DNA from: Chitinophaga sp.
GTDB lineage: Bacteria > Bacteroidota > Bacteroidia > Chitinophagales > Chitinophagaceae
DNA length: 64,000 bases
Assembly: GCF_017745275.1 (NCBI RefSeq)
Contig: NZ_JAGHZS010000005.1
Span: 1-64,000 of the forward strand
Direction: 5' to 3'
Shown here: positions 42,951 to 51,903 of the stretch, one piece after another
How the letters are laid out: every line of letters begins with the position of its first letter
Position numbering within the stretch: position 1 is the stretch's first letter
Made by a program: the position numbers and the translations under genes
The notes under the pieces: model-generated
Seen by the model: only the letters and a program-made list of their open reading frames with translations
Told to the model about the DNA's origin: nothing
Databases searched by the model: none

Positions 42951-44981
42951 ATGTCCTTATACTGTATGCGCTATAACATTGTTTCGCTCGTCTGCCTCAC
43001 GGGCAGTTTGTTTACCCTGCGTGCCACTGCCCAGGATCCCGCCAAAATGAAATTTGGAAAAGTTGATAAACAGGAATTTACTATCGAAAAGTTCGACAAA
43101 GACACCGGCGCCCACGCCATCGTGCTGTCCGAGATCGGCTCGTCGAAGTTCGAAACAGATGGTAACGATCTGCGGCTGGTCTACAAAGTACACCGCCGGA
43201 TTAAAGTTGTCGACAAAAACGGCTACGACGTGGCCACTGTAGAAGTACCCCTGTACAAATCTGAAACACAGGAAGAAAAATTGCAGAACCTGAAAGCCGC
43301 TGCCTATAACCTCGAAAACGGAGAAGTAGTGGAGACCAAAATGGACAGCAAAAGTGTGTTCAGTGATAAACAGGATAAGTCCGTGATGGTAAAGAAATTT
43401 ACCCTTCCTGCCGTAAAAGAAGGCACCATTGTGGAGTACACCTACACGATTACTTCGCCTTACTACCGCCACCTGCGCTCCTGGGATTTCCAGGGTGAAT
43501 ACCCGCGGCTGTGGAGTGAATATAGTGTATCCATTCCCGAGTACTTCGACTATATGCTCATCCCACAGGGATACGAAAAGTATGTAGTGAAAACAAAGGA
43601 CTACAGCCGTTCTACATTCACCTTCCGCAATGAATCGCATGGCGGGGCAGGTCCTTCTCAAACGGTGACGGTTACCCCCAATATCACTAACTATAAATGG
43701 GCACTGAAAGATGTGCCGGCTATTCATAGTGAGAGCTTTATCACCACTACAGATAACTACGTAAACCGCATGGAGTTCCAGCTGTCGGCCTACAATTGGC
43801 CGGACCAGCCACGTAAACCGGTGCAGAGCACCTGGGATCAACTGATGAAGGATATGCTGAAAGATCCCGATATGGCCGGTGCACTGGATAATAATAACGG
43901 CTTCCTCGCAGGTACTGTTGATGAACTGGTGAAAGATGCCAAAACCAACCGGGAAAAAGCACAGAAAATATTTACCTGGGTACGTGATAATTTTACCTGT
44001 ACCAGTTACCACGCCTTGTGGATGAGAAAATCGCTGAAAACCGTTTTTAACACCAAAAGCGGAACGGTGGCAGATATCAATATCCTGTTGGTCGCCATGC
44101 TGAAGAAAGCGGGACTCTTCGCGTCTCCCGCCATTCTCAGCACCCGCAGTAACGGTTATGTATACCAGTTTTATCCGCTGTACACCCGCTTTAACTACGT
44201 GGTAGCTACTGTAAATCTCGGCGACGAAAACATTACACTGGATGCTTCCCATCCATTGCTGGGCTTCTGCCGGCTGCCATCTGAATGTTATAACGGCGCC
44301 GCCAGAACGGTAGATGAATTTGCTACTCCCATTGCACTGGGAGCCGATTCATTGAAAGAACAAAAATTTACCAGCGTCATGCTCGGAAAAATAAAAGACG
44401 GAATGATGGAAGGTTCCTTCATGCAAAGGCCCACCTACTTTGAATCCTATGCAGTGCGCAATAAGGTGAAAGAAAAAGGGCAGGACGAGTTCTTCAAACA
44501 AATCGGAAAATCCTATACCGGCGACATGGAACTGAAGAATAAAGAAATAGAAGATCTTAAAAACCTGGAAGACCCGGTAATGGTGAAATATGAATTTGAC
44601 ATGCAGTTGGGCAACGAAGATATCTTATATATTAACCCCATGCTGGGAGAAGCATATAAAAGCAATCCCTTTAAATCCATGGAACGTAAGTTCCCGGTGG
44701 AAATGACAAGCGTTTCAGACGAAGTATATTCCTTTAACATGGATGTGCCGGATGGATATGTGATAGATGAATTACCCAAACCTACCATCGCCAACTTCAA
44801 TGAAAACGAAGGCCAGTTCCAATACCTGATTCAGCAGGCGGAAAACCATATCCAGCTGCGTTGCCGCATTAAACTGAATAAAGCCAATTTCGGACCGGAT
44901 GATTACCCCACCCTGCGGGAATTTTTTGATCTGATTGTAAAAAAGCAGGCCGAACAAATTGTCTTAAAAAAGAAAAAATAA
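42951..44981 (+). CDS. DUF3857/transglutaminase-like protein with lost catalytic Cys
   Basis: 676 residues with signal peptide (cleavage near ATAQD). DUF3857 domain (about 60-230: VVDKNGYDVATVEVPLYKSE, TLPAVKEGTIVEYTY) followed by a transglutaminase-like fold (about 310-430). At the place where active members have GDCK, this one has SGTVADINILLVAML: the catalytic cysteine is replaced, so it is probably not an enzyme. A C-terminal DUF2569/3858-like beta region follows. Periplasmic or surface function unknown. An alternative ATG at 42966 is possible. Three bp separate it from an active-looking paralogue. Confidence 0.85.
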   Translation: MSLYCMRYNIVSLVCLTGSLFTLRATAQDPAKMKFGKVDKQEFTIEKFDKDTGAHAIVLSEIGSSKFETDGNDLRLVYKVHRRIKVVDKNGYDVATVEVPLYKSETQEEKLQNLKAAAYNLENGEVVETKMDSKSVFSDKQDKSVMVKKFTLPAVKEGTIVEYTYTITSPYYRHLRSWDFQGEYPRLWSEYSVSIPEYFDYMLIPQGYEKYVVKTKDYSRSTFTFRNESHGGAGPSQTVTVTPNITNYKWALKDVPAIHSESFITTTDNYVNRMEFQLSAYNWPDQPRKPVQSTWDQLMKDMLKDPDMAGALDNNNGFLAGTVDELVKDAKTNREKAQKIFTWVRDNFTCTSYHALWMRKSLKTVFNTKSGTVADINILLVAMLKKAGLFASPAILSTRSNGYVYQFYPLYTRFNYVVATVNLGDENITLDASHPLLGFCRLPSECYNGAARTVDEFATPIALGADSLKEQKFTSVMLGKIKDGMMEGSFMQRPTYFESYAVRNKVKEKGQDEFFKQIGKSYTGDMELKNKEIEDLKNLEDPVMVKYEFDMQLGNEDILYINPMLGEAYKSNPFKSMERKFPVEMTSVSDEVYSFNMDVPDGYVIDELPKPTIANFNENEGQFQYLIQQAENHIQLRCRIKLNKANFGPDDYPTLREFFDLIVKKQAEQIVLKKKK

Positions 44982-44984
44982 TAT

Positions 44985-46898
44985 ATGCGCAAACTGTTAA
45001 TAATCTGCGCAGGATGTTGGCTGTCCATTGCCGCGCAAACCGCACAGGCAGGGGATCCGGTATATCCGGCTAAAACAATCCCGGCCGCACTGAAAGAACA
45101 TGCACATACCGTGAAACGGCTGGATGAAACCACCGTTAAAATCAATGATCCGTTAGATACCCGTGTTACCTTTCATTATATCACCACCGTGTTGGATGAA
45201 GAAGGAGCAGGAGATGTACGGCTATACGAATACTACGATAAACTTAGGGAAATACGTTCCATCTCCGGCGCATTATATGATGCCAATGGCGAACTGGTAA
45301 AACGGTTAAAGCAAAGTGATATCAAGGATGTCAGTGCAGTAGGGGATGGTAGCCTGATGACAGACGACCGCATGAAAATTCATCAGTTTTATCATACCGT
45401 GTATCCATATACGGTAGAATATACAGTTGAAGTGCGTCAGAATCATACTGCCTGGCTACCGCAATGGCAACCCCAGGAGGGCATCGACTGTACAGTAGAA
45501 CAAAGTAAGCTCACCGTTATAACCCCGCAGGATTATGCACTGCGTTACCGGAGTTACCTGTATAATGGTGAACCGGTCATTACAACAGACAAAAGTACCA
45601 AAACATATACCTGGGAGGTAAAGCAACTGGCAGCATTAAAACAGGAAGTGAATCCTGATGAATTTTACCGTCGCACACCCGGCGTTTTTCTTGGCGCTAC
45701 CGATTTTGAAATAGAGCGTTATAAAGGAAATATGAGCTCCTGGAAAGACTTCGGCAACTTTGTTTATAAACTGAATGAAGGCAGAGATGTGTTGCCTGAT
45801 AATATCAAAGCCAAAGTACAGGAACTGACAAAAGGACTTTCTTCCCGCAAGGAAAAAATAGACGCCTTGTATAAGTATATGCAGCAGAATACCCGCTATA
45901 TCAGTATTCAACTGGGCATAGGCGGCTGGCAGACGTTTGACGCCATGTCTGTTGCGTCAAAAGGATATGGCGATTGTAAAGCATTGTCTAATTATATGAT
46001 GGCATTGTTGAAAGAAGCTGGTATCAAATCGAATTGTGTACTGGTAAAGGCAGGAGAGTATTCGCATACCCTCCGGGAAGACTTTCCTTCTTCTCAGTTT
46101 AACCACGTTATTCTCTGTGTGCCAGACAGCAAAGATACTACCTGGCTGGAGTGTACCAGCAGTATAAAGTCTGCAGGGTACCTGGGCGACTTTACGGACG
46201 ACCGGCCCGTATTGCTGGTAGATGAGAAGGACAGTAAGCTGATTCGTACACCTTTTTACAATATCAATTGTAATCAGCTGGTGCGTACTATCAACGCCGT
46301 AGTGGATTCCAGTGGCAATATTGATATCAGCACCAGAACCGTCCGTACCGGGCTTCAACAGGACTATCAGCATGAAATGATTCATCGGTTGAGTAAAGAA
46401 AAACAGTTGGAACGGTTGCGGGAAGGACTCGATCTCTCAAGCTATGATATCACTGGTTATCATTATAAAGAAATACCTGGTGTCATTCCGGCTATGGAGC
46501 AAACATTACAGATCAAAGGACATAACTATGCAACGGTAACGGGTAAACGAATGTTTCTGTTGCCTGATATTCTTAACCGCGGCGGCATAAAACTGGATGC
46601 AGAAGAGGGGCGGAAATCAGAGATCAGGTTTAACTTTGCTTACCGGGACATCGATACCGTGAACATTACTTTACCGCCAGGTTATCGCCCGGAAGCAATG
46701 CCTGCGCCTGTAACGGTATCCGGAAAATTCGGAAGTTACAGTGCTTCCTCCATCGTAAAAGGGAATACGATCATCTATATACGAAAAATAGAACAACAGG
46801 CTGGCGTATTTCCCGCCACTGATTTCCCGGAATTAGTGAAGTTCGTGGGCGCCGTTTACAAAGCCGATCGTAGTAAGATAGTGCTGGTAAAAGAATAG
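44985..46898 (+). CDS. DUF3857/transglutaminase-like protein, catalytic residues intact
   Basis: 637 residues with signal peptide (cleavage near TAQAG). DUF3857 (about 45-215) and transglutaminase-like domain (about 270-400) with YGDCKALSNYMMALL (Cys), SQFNHVILCVP (His) and a following Asp (PDSKDTTWLECT). A C-terminal beta domain (about 480-630). These papain-like folds act as transglutaminases or peptidases; the substrate is unknown. The intact/defective pair in one operon suggests a complex. The TAG stop is part of heptad hairpin 4. Confidence 0.87.
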   Translation: MRKLLIICAGCWLSIAAQTAQAGDPVYPAKTIPAALKEHAHTVKRLDETTVKINDPLDTRVTFHYITTVLDEEGAGDVRLYEYYDKLREIRSISGALYDANGELVKRLKQSDIKDVSAVGDGSLMTDDRMKIHQFYHTVYPYTVEYTVEVRQNHTAWLPQWQPQEGIDCTVEQSKLTVITPQDYALRYRSYLYNGEPVITTDKSTKTYTWEVKQLAALKQEVNPDEFYRRTPGVFLGATDFEIERYKGNMSSWKDFGNFVYKLNEGRDVLPDNIKAKVQELTKGLSSRKEKIDALYKYMQQNTRYISIQLGIGGWQTFDAMSVASKGYGDCKALSNYMMALLKEAGIKSNCVLVKAGEYSHTLREDFPSSQFNHVILCVPDSKDTTWLECTSSIKSAGYLGDFTDDRPVLLVDEKDSKLIRTPFYNINCNQLVRTINAVVDSSGNIDISTRTVRTGLQQDYQHEMIHRLSKEKQLERLREGLDLSSYDITGYHYKEIPGVIPAMEQTLQIKGHNYATVTGKRMFLLPDILNRGGIKLDAEEGRKSEIRFNFAYRDIDTVNITLPPGYRPEAMPAPVTVSGKFGSYSASSIVKGNTIIYIRKIEQQAGVFPATDFPELVKFVGAVYKADRSKIVLVKE

Positions 46899-47015
46899 CA
46901 GAAAGCAAAAAGCATAAAGCATAAAGCTATTGAGGCGAATGATCTGAGCGAGTATAATATCCGCTTTAATCATTCGCCTCAATAGCTTTTTGCTTTCTGC
47001 TTTATGCTTTCTGCT
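46897..47015. repeat. Heptad hairpin element 4 (subfamily B)
   Basis: Left units AGCAGAA, AGCAAAA, AGCATAA, AGCATAA, AGCTATT. Right units AATAGCT, TTTTGCT, TTCTGCT, TTATGCT, TTCTGCT. Core GAGGCGAATGAT pairs with ATCATTCGCCTC. The order of middle units differs between arms, so the stem has a few mismatches. It fills the convergent gap 46899-47021. Confidence 0.88.
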
Positions 47016-47021
47016 CAGCAA

Positions 47022-48296
47022 TTATTTCTCCCGTACACTCACCGAAATATGCCTGTCCTTTTTCCTTTCTTCATCAGGAGCATTAGCAGCGGCTTTTGCG
47101 AATTGAGAGCCATAACCTTCTGCTCCCAGTAACTGGGTTGCATTGGTTTTCTCCTTCTTCAACGATGTCACCACTGATTCAGCGCGCTCTTTCGACAGGC
47201 GCAGGTTAGCAGTGCTATCACCGGTGCGGTCAGTATAACCACCTATTTTTATCTTAGCTTTCGGAAATGCTTTCATGATAGCGGCAATATTACCCACCTG
47301 CTTCATGCTTTCCTCTGTCAGTTCAGCACTACCTGTTTTGAAGTTGAGATTATCGAAGTCAAACCATACATCTTTGCCGGCAGCTTTGCTACCATCTTTC
47401 AGGAAGGTGACTAGTTGATCTTCAATGCCACCTTTATATGCATCCAGTACTACGCCATCAGGAAGAGTTACTTTAATGCTTTCCCTGGTTTCAGTAACAG
47501 GTGGGGTCGTGGCTACACCCATGGAAGCAGAATCAGCGAGCTGACTGGTAGTAATGCTGTCTGATACCGGTGTGCCACCAGGTTTATTGTTGCCGCAACC
47601 ACGCATCAGGTACCACAGTAAAATGATGGCAATTAATATCAGCAGCAATGACCACACCCAACGATTGCTGCTACCACCAACAGGCTTGATGTTCACGGCG
47701 CCCGCACTGGTAGTGGCAGTATCTGTGCCGATACCCAGTTTTTTACCCAGGTCGCCCAGGTTAGCCAGCCCCAGGATGCCGGCAATATTTAATCCACCGG
47801 GAATGGCCCCCAGTATTTTATCTTTTTGAGAATCCAGTAAAGAAAGGAAAGAGTTAGGACTAAGATTATTTTGTGCCGCATATTGGCCTACAGTGCCCAG
47901 TGTAGCCGGTGCAGCCGTTTGCAGTAATGTGTTGGCGGAAGATTCTTTGATGCCGGCAAATGAGGATAACATACCCACGATAGAGCCTACCTTATCGCCA
48001 AACAGGCTACGGAGTAAATCGGCGCCTTTGCTCATCAGTCCACCTGCGCCACCCTGAAGCGCGCCTGTAATGGCCGATGGATTTGCATCCCCGGCTACCC
48101 CTTTTACCATATCGAGCAACCCGCCGGCACTTCCTGATGATCCTGCCTTGCTGAGCAGACCACCTAAAATAACCGGTACTATGCCACCAATGGCTTTCTG
48201 AATTCCTCCCTCACTTTCCCCAAGTTGTGAGGAAGCCTGACTAACCACATTGTTGTTGAAAATACTTTTAGCGCTTTCCAGTAAGTCGAAAGACAT
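47022..48296 (-). CDS. DUF937 domain plus OmpA-like peptidoglycan-binding protein
   Basis: 424 residues. N-terminal half (1-190) is a Gly/Ala/Leu-rich DUF937 (YidB-like) region (GIQKAIGGIVPVILGGLLSK, TLLQTAAPATLGTVGQYAAQ). One membrane helix (about 215-232, WVWSLLLILIAIILLWYL). A periplasmic OmpA-like domain at the C-terminus (FDNLNFKTGSAELTEES, IGGYTDRTGDSTANLRLSKE). It probably anchors an inner-membrane or cytoplasmic DUF937 assembly to peptidoglycan. The N-terminus has no signal peptide, consistent with a cytoplasmic DUF937 part. Function unknown. Confidence 0.87.
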   Translation of the reverse strand: MSFDLLESAKSIFNNNVVSQASSQLGESEGGIQKAIGGIVPVILGGLLSKAGSSGSAGGLLDMVKGVAGDANPSAITGALQGGAGGLMSKGADLLRSLFGDKVGSIVGMLSSFAGIKESSANTLLQTAAPATLGTVGQYAAQNNLSPNSFLSLLDSQKDKILGAIPGGLNIAGILGLANLGDLGKKLGIGTDTATTSAGAVNIKPVGGSSNRWVWSLLLILIAIILLWYLMRGCGNNKPGGTPVSDSITTSQLADSASMGVATTPPVTETRESIKVTLPDGVVLDAYKGGIEDQLVTFLKDGSKAAGKDVWFDFDNLNFKTGSAELTEESMKQVGNIAAIMKAFPKAKIKIGGYTDRTGDSTANLRLSKERAESVVTSLKKEKTNATQLLGAEGYGSQFAKAAANAPDEERKKDRHISVSVREK

Positions 48297-48521
48297 AATT
48301 GTAGGGTTTAATGATGATGAATGTATAGATCAGTTTGAATCTCGATTATCCGGCTGTTAGCGGAAACAGACAATTGCATCTCGTAGGAATGGTATAACAA
48401 CAGAGTCCGCGTTGTTGTTTGAATCCCTGTACAATTGCCATAAATAGCATTTTTGTTATATAATAAATTGTAAATAAAGTATTGGTTTTTAGAGAGATGG
48501 ATACCTTTATAGGTGTTTTCC
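48297..48521. other. Intergenic region before the proV promoter
   Basis: AT-rich, with no supported reading frame. It should hold the promoter of the DUF937-OmpA gene, but I found no perfect -7 box on the minus strand. Confidence 0.3.
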
Positions 48522-48552
48522 TTGGCAGCGCAGTCATTTTTTCGTACCTTCG
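48522..48552 (+). promoter_or_regulatory. Promoter upstream of the proVWX operon
   Basis: TTG (48522-48524), a 20-bp spacer and TACCTTCG (48545-48552) match TTG-N20-TAnnTTTG with one deviation. It lies over 300 bp before the proV start, implying a long leader or a separate small RNA. Confidence 0.5.
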
Positions 48553-48558
48553 CCTCGC

Positions 48559-48718
48559 TTTACGCATTTTCGACTGTTGAATGTGCCTTCCGTGCACCAC
48601 GCAATACGCTATAACAGTCAATATTTATTGGATTGATCATTTGTCGGGCCACATCGCGCCCGGTTTTCATCTCCGGCTAGCTGTTTTACACAGTTGTATG
48701 CACATAGGATACCTGTGT
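48559..48718 (+). ncRNA. Putative structured leader or small RNA upstream of proV
   Basis: After the promoter, GACTGTT (48572-48578) pairs with AACAGTC (48613-48619) enclosing a GTGC/GCAC hairpin. CGGGC (48645) pairs with GCCCG (48658) and is followed by TTTT, a possible weak terminator. ACACAG (48688) pairs with CTGTGT (48713). No known riboswitch recognised. A second -7-like box CATATTTG (48745-48752) could instead drive proV. Confidence 0.35.
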
Positions 48719-48875
48719 CGCCTGGAAAACGATCAGCTTAAACATATTTGAAAATTGATAACTATGATTCAACGATCATCGTATTAGCTTCTTTATGTGC
48801 ATAGCTGATCCGGCCAGCGCATCTTGTACCGGATTGAAAACCCGCCGTCCCGGCAGCGCTAAAAACTATGCAACA

Positions 48876-50069
48876 ATGCCTAAACTTCAAATCGATAACC
48901 TGACCCTCATCTTTGGCCGTGAGCGCAACGCCGCCCTGCAAATGCTGAAGGAAGGTAAAAGCAAAGCAGCCATCCTTAAGGCTACCGGCTGCACTGTGGC
49001 CGTAAAGGAAGCTTCGTTTCAAATTGAAAAGGGAGAATTCTTTGTAATCATGGGTTTGTCCGGCAGCGGAAAGTCAAGCCTGCTGCGCTGTTTAAACCGC
49101 CTGATAGAACCCACTGCCGGAGATATTTTACTTAACGGTACCAACATCACCAGGCTGAACGAAGCCGCTTTGCAACAAACCCGCAGAAAAGAAATTTCCA
49201 TGGTGTTCCAGAAATTCGGCTTGCTGCCACACCGCACTGTGCTGGAAAATATTGCTTTCGGGCTGGAACTGCAGGGCATCCCCATGGCAGAAAGAACAGA
49301 CAAAGCCCGCGCGGTAGTGGAGCTTGTAGGACTCATGGGTTACGAACAAATGCTGCCGGCAGAATTGTCCGGTGGTATGCAGCAACGTGTAGGCCTGGCC
49401 CGCGCACTGGCCAACGATCCGGAAGTGCTACTCATGGATGAAGCCTTCTCTGCACTCGATCCGCTCATCCGCACGCAAATGCAGGATGAACTGCTCGACC
49501 TCCAGGAAAAGATGCACAAAACCATCATATTTATCACCCATGATCTCGATGAAGCCATTCGCCTCGGCGATCGCATCGCTATCATGAAAGATGGTGAAGT
49601 GATACAAATAGGCACACCGGAAGAAATCCTCACGGCGCCCGCCAACGATTATGTATCCTCTTTCGTGGAAAAAGTGGACCGCAAAACGATTATCACCGCC
49701 TCCTCTATGATGGATACCAAACCCACCATGGCAGTATTCCGGAAAGATGGACCAGAAGGAAGCCTGCGTAAAATGCGCGCCACCGGCCTCGATATCCTCC
49801 CGGCAGTAACCGTCGATAAACACTTCCTCGGCTTTGTATATCTCCGGGAAATACTGGAAGTAAAAAGGAGGGGCGACAAAACCATCGAAGCGGCCATCCA
49901 TCGCGATGTACCGGTGGCACACCCGGATACTACGGTAGAACAAATGTTGCCCTTTATCGCTGAAACAGATAAGCCGGTGGCAGTAGTTGATCCGCAAAGC
50001 AATAAACTGCTGGGATTAATTTCACAAACATCGCTCATTATTGAAACCACCGGTAATCAGCCGGTATAA
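48876..50069 (+). CDS. proV: Glycine betaine/proline ABC transporter, ATP-binding subunit
   Basis: 397 residues starting MPKLQIDNLTLIFG (ATG 48876; upstream in-frame codons do not look like protein). Walker A GLSGSGKSS, Q-loop MVFQKFGLLPHRTV, signature LSGGMQQRVGLARAL, Walker B LLMDEAFSALD. Two C-terminal CBS domains (about 280-395), which in OpuA sense ionic strength. The long N-terminal stretch ALQMLKEGKSKAAILKATGC is typical of ProV/OpuAA. It powers osmoprotectant import with the permease (25 bp downstream) and the binding lipoprotein. Confidence 0.94.
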   Translation: MPKLQIDNLTLIFGRERNAALQMLKEGKSKAAILKATGCTVAVKEASFQIEKGEFFVIMGLSGSGKSSLLRCLNRLIEPTAGDILLNGTNITRLNEAALQQTRRKEISMVFQKFGLLPHRTVLENIAFGLELQGIPMAERTDKARAVVELVGLMGYEQMLPAELSGGMQQRVGLARALANDPEVLLMDEAFSALDPLIRTQMQDELLDLQEKMHKTIIFITHDLDEAIRLGDRIAIMKDGEVIQIGTPEEILTAPANDYVSSFVEKVDRKTIITASSMMDTKPTMAVFRKDGPEGSLRKMRATGLDILPAVTVDKHFLGFVYLREILEVKRRGDKTIEAAIHRDVPVAHPDTTVEQMLPFIAETDKPVAVVDPQSNKLLGLISQTSLIIETTGNQPV

Positions 50070-50094
50070 CCCCAATGGATAAACGAATTAAGAT

Positions 50095-50931
50095 ATGATC
50101 AGAATAGGAAAATATATAGAACATTTCATCAATTGGCTAACCCATAACTTTGGTCCCTTCTTTAAGGCCCTCAAAATAGGGGTGGAAGCAATGGTTGGCA
50201 GTGTGCAATGGCTGCTGACCTTCACCCCCTTTTATATCGTGATTACTTTACTGGCATTCCTGGCCTGGAAACGGGCCGGCTGGGGTGTGGGTATAATGAC
50301 CCTCCTGGGCCTCGGTTTTATTTACGGTATGGGATACTGGGGGCAAACCATGGAAACGCTGGCATTGGTCCTCGTATCGGCCGTTATTGCCTTGTTAATT
50401 GGTATTCCACTGGGTATCTGGGCCGCTAAAAGTAATACTGCCGGCAAAATGATGCGCCCGCTGATGGACTTCATGCAAACCATGCCCGCCTTTGTATACC
50501 TCATTCCCGCAGTGTTATTTTTTGGATTGGGAAAAGTGCCCGGTGTATTCGCTACCATCATCTTCGCGATGCCGCCGGCAGTCCGCCTCACTACGCTTGG
50601 TATTAAACAGGTGCCGGAAGATATTGTGGAAGCCACCCACTCTTTCGGCGCAACGTCCCGGCAGTTGCTCTTCAAGGTTGAGCTGCCGCTGGCCATGCCT
50701 ACCCTGTTGGCGGGCGTTAACCAAACCATCATGATGGCACTGTCGATGGTGGTGATTTCAGCTATGATTGCCGCCGGCGGACTGGGAGAAGTGGTCCTCA
50801 AAGGGATCACCCAACTGAAGATAGGCGTGGGCTTCGAAGGCGGTATTGCCGTCGTAATCCTGGCCATCATCCTGGATCGCATCACGCAGTCGTTTGGAAA
50901 AAGAAAACAACGGACTTCAAAAACAACCTGA
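50095..50931 (+). CDS. proW: Glycine betaine/proline ABC transporter, permease subunit
   Basis: 278 residues with five to seven membrane helices and the BPD_transp_1 EAA loop EATHSFGATSRQLLFKVELP that docks to the ATPase. It has the MQTMPAFVYLIPAVLFFGLG segment characteristic of ProW/OpuAB. Inner membrane. It ends 1 bp before the ATG of the binding-protein gene, so the three genes form an operon. Confidence 0.94.
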   Translation: MIRIGKYIEHFINWLTHNFGPFFKALKIGVEAMVGSVQWLLTFTPFYIVITLLAFLAWKRAGWGVGIMTLLGLGFIYGMGYWGQTMETLALVLVSAVIALLIGIPLGIWAAKSNTAGKMMRPLMDFMQTMPAFVYLIPAVLFFGLGKVPGVFATIIFAMPPAVRLTTLGIKQVPEDIVEATHSFGATSRQLLFKVELPLAMPTLLAGVNQTIMMALSMVVISAMIAAGGLGEVVLKGITQLKIGVGFEGGIAVVILAIILDRITQSFGKRKQRTSKTT

Positions 50932-50932
50932 T

Positions 50933-51775
50933 ATGAAGCAAATATTTTTATTCGCACTGGCAGCGCTCATGCTCGTCGTCGTTGCCTGTAATACCGGTGA
51001 CGCCAATGGCAAAAAGAAAATTACGATTGGCTGCGTCAACTGGGCAGAAGGTGTGGCCATGACCTACCTGGCTAAAAACATACTGGAGCAAAAAGGCTAC
51101 GAGGTTACCCTGAAAAATGCCGACGTGGCGCCCATATTCGCGGCCGTTGCCGGCGGCGATGCCGACGTATTCCTCGATGCCTGGATGCCGGTAACGCATC
51201 AACGCTATATGGAAATGTTTGGTCAGCAGCTCACCGTATTAAATACCAGCTTTGAAGACGCCAGGGTGGGATTGGTAGTACCAGGCTATGTAAATATTCA
51301 CAGCATCGCGGAACTCAACGCCGCCAAAGATAAATTCAATCGTCACATCGTTGGAATTGATGCCGGCGCTGGTATCATGGGCAAGGCTGAAGAGGCTGTG
51401 AAAGCTTACACCCTGGACTATGAGCTGCAAGCCTCCAGCGAAGCAGCTATGATGGCAACACTGAAGAAAAGCATCGATGAAAAGCAACCCATCGTTATCA
51501 CGGGCTGGGCGCCTCATTGGATGTTCTCCCGTTATCAGCTCCGTTTCCTCGATGATCCCCAACAGGTTTTCGGTGCCACTGAAAAAATTCAAACCATCGC
51601 CAATAACGAATTTAGTATAACCGACACCGTAGCCGTTCAATTCTTCCGTAAATTCCAGTTGAATAGTGAACAACTGGGCTCTCTCATGGGTGCCCTGGCC
51701 GATACAGACAGAGATGAGGATGCCGCTGTGAAAAACTGGATGCAACAGCACCGGGAATGGGTAGAGAGTTGGTAA
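50933..51775 (+). CDS. proX: Glycine betaine-binding lipoprotein
   Basis: About 280 residues, ATG at 50933 giving a lipoprotein signal (MLVVVACNTG). The OpuAC-like domain has tryptophans in GCVNWAEG, FLDAWMPV and TGWAPHWMF that form the aromatic cage for quaternary ammonium ligands. In Gram-negative bacteria it would be tethered in the periplasm and deliver betaine to ProW. The stop codon is immediately followed by heptad hairpin 5. Confidence 0.93.
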   Translation: MKQIFLFALAALMLVVVACNTGDANGKKKITIGCVNWAEGVAMTYLAKNILEQKGYEVTLKNADVAPIFAAVAGGDADVFLDAWMPVTHQRYMEMFGQQLTVLNTSFEDARVGLVVPGYVNIHSIAELNAAKDKFNRHIVGIDAGAGIMGKAEEAVKAYTLDYELQASSEAAMMATLKKSIDEKQPIVITGWAPHWMFSRYQLRFLDDPQQVFGATEKIQTIANNEFSITDTVAVQFFRKFQLNSEQLGSLMGALADTDRDEDAAVKNWMQQHREWVESW

Positions 51776-51902
51776 AGCAGAAAGCATAAAGCATAAAGCA
51801 AAAAGCTATTGTAGCGAATGAATAGTGCGGGTCAGTAACTTCAATACCCGCACTATTCATTCGCTACAATAGCTTTTTGCTTTATGCTTTATGCTTTCTG
51901 CT
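51776..51902. repeat. Heptad hairpin element 5 (subfamily B), perfect 57-bp inverted repeat
   Basis: Left arm 51776-51832 and right arm 51846-51902 are exact reverse complements (57 bp), with a 13-nt loop. The outer 35 bp are five heptads (AGCAGAA, AGCATAA, AGCATAA, AGCAAAA, AGCTATT). The inner part includes GTAGCGAATGAATAGTGCGG. It occupies the whole convergent gap between proX and the beta-helix gene. Confidence 0.95.
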
Positions 51903-51903
51903 T

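Noticed and set aside
42957..44252. A 431-codon open frame on the minus strand
   Set aside because: It is the shadow of the DUF3857 gene on the plus strand, which has domain motifs and a signal peptide. The shadow shows no recognisable domain.
46897..47015. Heptad repeats as a CRISPR array
   Set aside because: Units are 7 bp with no spacers and form inverted arms. No cas genes nearby.
51776..51902. Inverted repeats as transposon ends or integron attC sites
   Set aside because: No transposase or integrase between or next to the arms, no target duplication visible, and the repeats are tandem heptads rather than attC boxes.
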